A stretch of 64,000 nucleotides of DNA from Caballeronia sp. dw_19 (GTDB lineage Bacteria > Pseudomonadota > Gammaproteobacteria > Burkholderiales > Burkholderiaceae): NCBI RefSeq assembly GCF_018449515.1, contig NZ_JAAVUQ010000033.1:23681-87680 (forward strand), written 5' to 3'. The notes beneath the pieces were generated by a model. That model made no database searches, was not told where the DNA came from, and saw nothing but the letters and a program-made list of their open reading frames with translations. A program made the position numbers and the translations under genes. Below, piece after piece: positions 61,087-64,000 of the stretch (the first letter of the stretch is position 1; every line of letters starts with the position of its first letter).

Positions 61087-62655
61087 CTAGATGTTACGGC
61101 GTTTCATCTGGTCCGCGATGTAATCCGATTGCCGGATCGCCAGTGTCACAATAGTCAGCGTCGGATTTTCGGCCGCGCTCGTGGTGAACTGACTGCCATC
61201 CGAGATAAACAGGTTCGGCACATCGAAGGTCTGGCCGTGCTTGTTGCAGACGCCATCACTCGCTTTCGCACTCATCCGGCAGGTGCCCAGATTGTGCGTG
61301 GACGGGTAGGGCGGCGTGCGCAGCGTTTTCACTGCCCCGGCTGCCGCGTAGATTGCTTCGCCTTGCTTGAACGCATGATCGCGCATGGCGATGTCATTCG
61401 GATGATCGTCGTAATGGACGTTCGCCACCGGCAACCCGACCTGATCCTTCACGTCATGATTCAGCGTGACGCGGTTGGTTTCACGCGGCATGTCCTCGCC
61501 GACAATCCACATGCCCGCGGTATTTGCGTAGTTATCCATATAGTACGTAAAGTCCGACCCCCACGCGCCCGGATCGAAGAACGCGGCGGCGAACGGCAGG
61601 CCGAGCGAGATGGTTTCCATTTCATAGCCGCCCGCAAAACCGCGCTTCGGATTGAATTCAGCTTCGTCCGTGATAATGCCTGCCATCACCGTGCCACGAT
61701 AAAAATGCACGGGCTCCTTGAACACGCCGAATACCGAGCCCGTCGTGTGCCGCATGTAATTGCGGCCCACCTGGCCCGAGCTGTTCGCGAGCCCGTTCGG
61801 ATGCTTCGATGATTCCGAGAGCAACAACAGGCGCGGTGTTTCTATCGAGTTTCCCGCGACGCATACCACCCGTGCGCGCTGACGCTGTTGCTTGCCGTCG
61901 GCATCCATGTAGACCACGCTGCTCGCTTTCCCGGCGGCGTTCGTCTCGATACGCATCACATGCGACTCCGGCCGCAATTCGAGCCTGCCCGTGGCTTCGC
62001 CTGCGGGAATCTCGGTATAGAGCGTCGACCATTTCGCGCCTGACTTGCAGCCCTGGAAACAGAAGCCGAGTTGCATGCAACGGCCACGCCCAGCGCGCGG
62101 CCGGCTGTTGATCGCCATGTGGCCGGTACTGCAGTTCTTGTAGCCGACCTTCGTTGCGCCGTCGTACATGATCTTGAAGTTGTTGTTGCCCGGCAGACCC
62201 GGAATGTTGTTCGTGCGCGTGACGCCCATCTTGTCTTCGGCGCGTGCATAGTAGGGTTGGAGATCGGCGAGCGTGATAGGCCAGTCGAGCAGGTTCGCCT
62301 GATCGATGGAACCGTAAGTTGTACGCGCCTTGAACTCATGCTCGTGAATCCGCAGCGACGCGCCCGCCCAGTGCGTGGTGGTACCGCCGACCGTCTTGCA
62401 GATCCATGCGGGCAGCTCCGGGAAGTCCTTGGCAACGCGCCAGTTACCGGACGTGGTGCGTTTGTCGGTCCAGGCGAGTTGCCCGAAGGACTTCCATTCA
62501 TCGTTGATGAACGTGGCTGACGACTGGCGCTTGCCGGCCTCCAGCACGACCACTTTCACCCCTTTCTGACATAACTCGTTCGCGAGCGTCCCGCCGCCCG
62601 CGCCCGAACCGACGATCACGACAACGGAGTCGTCGTTGTAGTCGAACTTAGCCAT
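61087..62655 (-). CDS. GMC-family flavoprotein dehydrogenase (gluconate-dehydrogenase-like)
   Basis: A 522-residue FAD enzyme: N-terminal GSGAGGGTLANELCQKG (dinucleotide fold), GAGxxT-type region KTVGGTTTHWAGASLRIHEH, and the C-terminal catalytic HNLGTCRMS with NLFISDGSQFTTSAAENPTL. It belongs to the large-subunit type of three-component alcohol/gluconate dehydrogenases, whose small subunit and cytochrome are neighbours. Substrate unknown. Confidence 0.92.
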   Translation of the reverse strand: MAKFDYNDDSVVVIVGSGAGGGTLANELCQKGVKVVVLEAGKRQSSATFINDEWKSFGQLAWTDKRTTSGNWRVAKDFPELPAWICKTVGGTTTHWAGASLRIHEHEFKARTTYGSIDQANLLDWPITLADLQPYYARAEDKMGVTRTNNIPGLPGNNNFKIMYDGATKVGYKNCSTGHMAINSRPRAGRGRCMQLGFCFQGCKSGAKWSTLYTEIPAGEATGRLELRPESHVMRIETNAAGKASSVVYMDADGKQQRQRARVVCVAGNSIETPRLLLLSESSKHPNGLANSSGQVGRNYMRHTTGSVFGVFKEPVHFYRGTVMAGIITDEAEFNPKRGFAGGYEMETISLGLPFAAAFFDPGAWGSDFTYYMDNYANTAGMWIVGEDMPRETNRVTLNHDVKDQVGLPVANVHYDDHPNDIAMRDHAFKQGEAIYAAAGAVKTLRTPPYPSTHNLGTCRMSAKASDGVCNKHGQTFDVPNLFISDGSQFTTSAAENPTLTIVTLAIRQSDYIADQMKRRNI

Positions 62656-62700
62656 GCTTGCCTCCTCGGCAGTATCAGATGTGCGCCGCTATCCCGACTA

Positions 62701-63333
62701 TCAGGCAACCGGCGGACTTGCGTCGGCGGGCGGATTGGGCAGCCAGGTCAGGTCGTTGAAGCCGCGATACACGTAGCCACCCTTGCTGAACGCTTCACCT
62801 TCGTAACCGAAATGGGCAAACGCCATCTCGTTGTTGTAGAGCGAGGTGACGCACTGGCCCCGCACGAGCAGGACGAACGGATCGGTCTGATTGGCTTCGA
62901 CAATGGCGGTTCGCTGCGCGTCCGAGAGGCTTGCGGTGTCGTTCCATTTACCGGACGCGGCATCGTTCAGTTTCGCCACGCCGGTCTTGATGACATCGAC
63001 AGTCTTCGGGTCGGTGGCTTTTGCGTCCACGTCCTTGACCGCAAGCGCGTAGACCGCGTCCGGCAGCGTCTTGTGCGGATAGAGCGTGCGTGCGAGCACC
63101 ATGATGGCGTCGGCCTGGTTCTGATCGATATGGCTCAGTTCCACCGCCCAGGCGCGGCTTGGCGCCAGCAGGGCGATCGGGGTGCCGGCCGCGAGCAAAC
63201 CAGTCAGGACGACGGAACCTTGGAGGAAGTGCCTGCGGCTCACGCGCGCAGACGATACAGCGGGGATCGTGTCGCCAGTCGATCCGGTGAAGGTCTCGGC
63301 GACGACTACGGCAATGGGGATTGCCTTGGGCAT
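62701..63333 (-). CDS. gluconate 2-dehydrogenase subunit 3-like, Tat-exported
   Basis: A 210-residue protein with a Tat signal (SRRHFLQG, twin Arg33-34) and the subunit-3 fold, including TLYPHKTLPDAVYALAVKDV and YNNEMAFAHFGYEGEAFSKG. It escorts the GMC subunit to the periplasm in this family. It is first of the operon with the GMC gene 45 nt downstream. Confidence 0.88.
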   Translation of the reverse strand: MPKAIPIAVVVAETFTGSTGDTIPAVSSARVSRRHFLQGSVVLTGLLAAGTPIALLAPSRAWAVELSHIDQNQADAIMVLARTLYPHKTLPDAVYALAVKDVDAKATDPKTVDVIKTGVAKLNDAASGKWNDTASLSDAQRTAIVEANQTDPFVLLVRGQCVTSLYNNEMAFAHFGYEGEAFSKGGYVYRGFNDLTWLPNPPADASPPVA

Positions 63334-63374
63334 GATTTGTCTCCTTTTATATTGTGTACCGCGCCAACGTCAGT

Positions 63375-63770
63375 TCATACGTAGTGCCCCTCCCTGGATA
63401 ACACTTCGATCTTGTAGCCATCGGGATCGGTGATGAAGAAAAAGCGTGCGGCGATGGCGCCGTTGTGGGTCAGCGACTTCAGGTCGCCTGGTTGTAGGCC
63501 TTGGGTTAGCAGGCGGTCGCGGAATGTTTCGATATCGTCGACGGCGAATGCCACGTGTCCGTAGCCTGTGCCATGCGTGTAGGGCTCGGTTGTGCCTTTG
63601 TTCAGCGTGAGTTCGATCTCAGCGCCGGTGTCGGGATCGCGGAGGTAAACGAGCGTGAAGGTATCGAAGTCAAGGCGGTGCGACTCGCGCATGCCGAACG
63701 CGTTTTGATAGAACGCAATGGAGCGATCCAGCGATTCAACGCGAATCATGAGGTGAAGGAATTTGGTCAT
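63375..63770 (-). CDS. gloA: lactoylglutathione lyase-like VOC protein
   Basis: A 131-residue glyoxalase I-like protein: KFLHLMIRVESLDRSIAFYQ (metal His in LHLMIRV), GAEIELTLN (metal Glu), YGHVAFAVDD (His) and FFFITDPDGYKIEVL (Glu). All four metal ligands of glyoxalase I are present, so it should convert methylglyoxal-glutathione adduct or a close analogue. The start at 63770 is the family start. Confidence 0.85.
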   Translation of the reverse strand: MTKFLHLMIRVESLDRSIAFYQNAFGMRESHRLDFDTFTLVYLRDPDTGAEIELTLNKGTTEPYTHGTGYGHVAFAVDDIETFRDRLLTQGLQPGDLKSLTHNGAIAARFFFITDPDGYKIEVLSREGHYV

Positions 63771-63867
63771 GCCGGAACTCGTGTCATAACGTCGCTTCAG
63801 TATGCAACGTTGACACAAAAGCGGGTAATAGCGGGTTATTACTGGGGCTTGGTTTCGTCGGGTTAAA

Positions 63868-64000
63868 CACCTAGAGGGGAGGGTTTTCGCTCGCGCCGGT
63901 GGACGGGGTTTGAGGGGTTTTGCTGTGGTGGGTGGGGTCGATGCTGGGGTGGTCGGTTCTGGGGTTAGTGGGCGGGGTCAATGCCGGGTTGGTCGGTTCC
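63868..64000 (+). repeat. intergenic repeat, copy C (cut by the window end)
   Basis: Shares with copy A the edge ACACCTAGAGGGGAGG and with copy B the segment CGCTCGCGCCGGTGGACGGG, and then shows the same GGGGTTAGTGGGCGGGGTCA tandem tail. It lies about 100 bp upstream of the VOC gene start; its core is beyond the window. Confidence 0.8.

Noticed and set aside
1..64000. CRISPR arrays, tRNA or rRNA genes and intact insertion sequences
   Set aside because: None was recognised while reading the window; no regular repeat-spacer pattern or transposase was found.

Overview
The window looks like a stretch of a secondary replicon (chromid or megaplasmid) from a Burkholderiaceae bacterium, most likely Caballeronia or Paraburkholderia. 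The pointers are high GC content, two DUF4148 secreted proteins, a dialkylglycine decarboxylase gene close to that of Burkholderia cepacia, many LysR/GntR/AraC regulators beside small catabolic operons, and a complete parA-parB-rep maintenance module. No rRNA, tRNA, CRISPR array or intact insertion sequence was recognised.

Layout. 1-5.1 kb: signalling operon on the minus strand (OmpR-type regulator, LysM/FecR protein, CHASE2 histidine kinase, partial DUF4136-like lipoprotein). 5.2-8.7 kb: small hypotheticals, gene remnants, an FMN flavoprotein and a diguanylate cyclase. 8.9-12.7 kb: allantoin-degradation operon (dctA-type carrier, allantoicase, ureidoglycolate lyase) with a divergent GntR regulator and two FadR-like operators. 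13-16.2 kb: AraC/GyrI regulator, 2OG-Fe(II) oxygenase and AAA ATPase. 16.3-23.4 kb: one eight-gene minus-strand unit (GntR, SsuABC-like importer, zinc-type dehydrogenase, PaaI thioesterase, glyoxalase-like protein, acyl-CoA ligase). 24.4-31.9 kb: orphan GntR, gene-free candidate origin, rep, a candidate antisense RNA with centromere-like palindromes, parB, parA and a DUF3701-type tyrosine recombinase. 32.2-45 kb: redox enzymes and regulators (QorB/HxlR pair, NmrA proteins, two Old Yellow Enzymes, SDR, quinone oxidoreductase, LysRs). 45-54.5 kb: dgdA with its LysR, RlpA, two DUF1254 proteins, a GlxA-type regulator with an isochorismatase, and an epoxide-hydrolase-like enzyme. 54.8-59.1 kb: IclR, citryl-CoA-lyase-like protein, CaiB/BaiF CoA-transferase and MFS carrier. 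59.2-64 kb: a long intergenic inverted repeat, a GMC dehydrogenase operon, and a further copy of the repeat at the window edge.

The most interesting part is the replicon core. Read on the minus strand the order is parA, parB, intergenic, rep, which parallels alphaproteobacterial repABC operons. The parB-rep gap holds, on the opposite strand, a promoter-like TTGACT-N16-TACACT followed about 110 nt later by a strong intrinsic terminator. That is what a counter-transcribed RNA antisense to the rep leader would look like. The candidate RNA would carry two stem-loops with the same UUCCCG loop. Beside it are two copies of a TTCCCTACTAGGGA palindrome (candidate parS), one nested in a hairpin over the parB stop codon. 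An inverted repeat GGTTCTACC/GGTAGAACC lies just upstream of parA. The individual genes belong to known families; the RNA, the sites and their joint logic are inferences from sequence.
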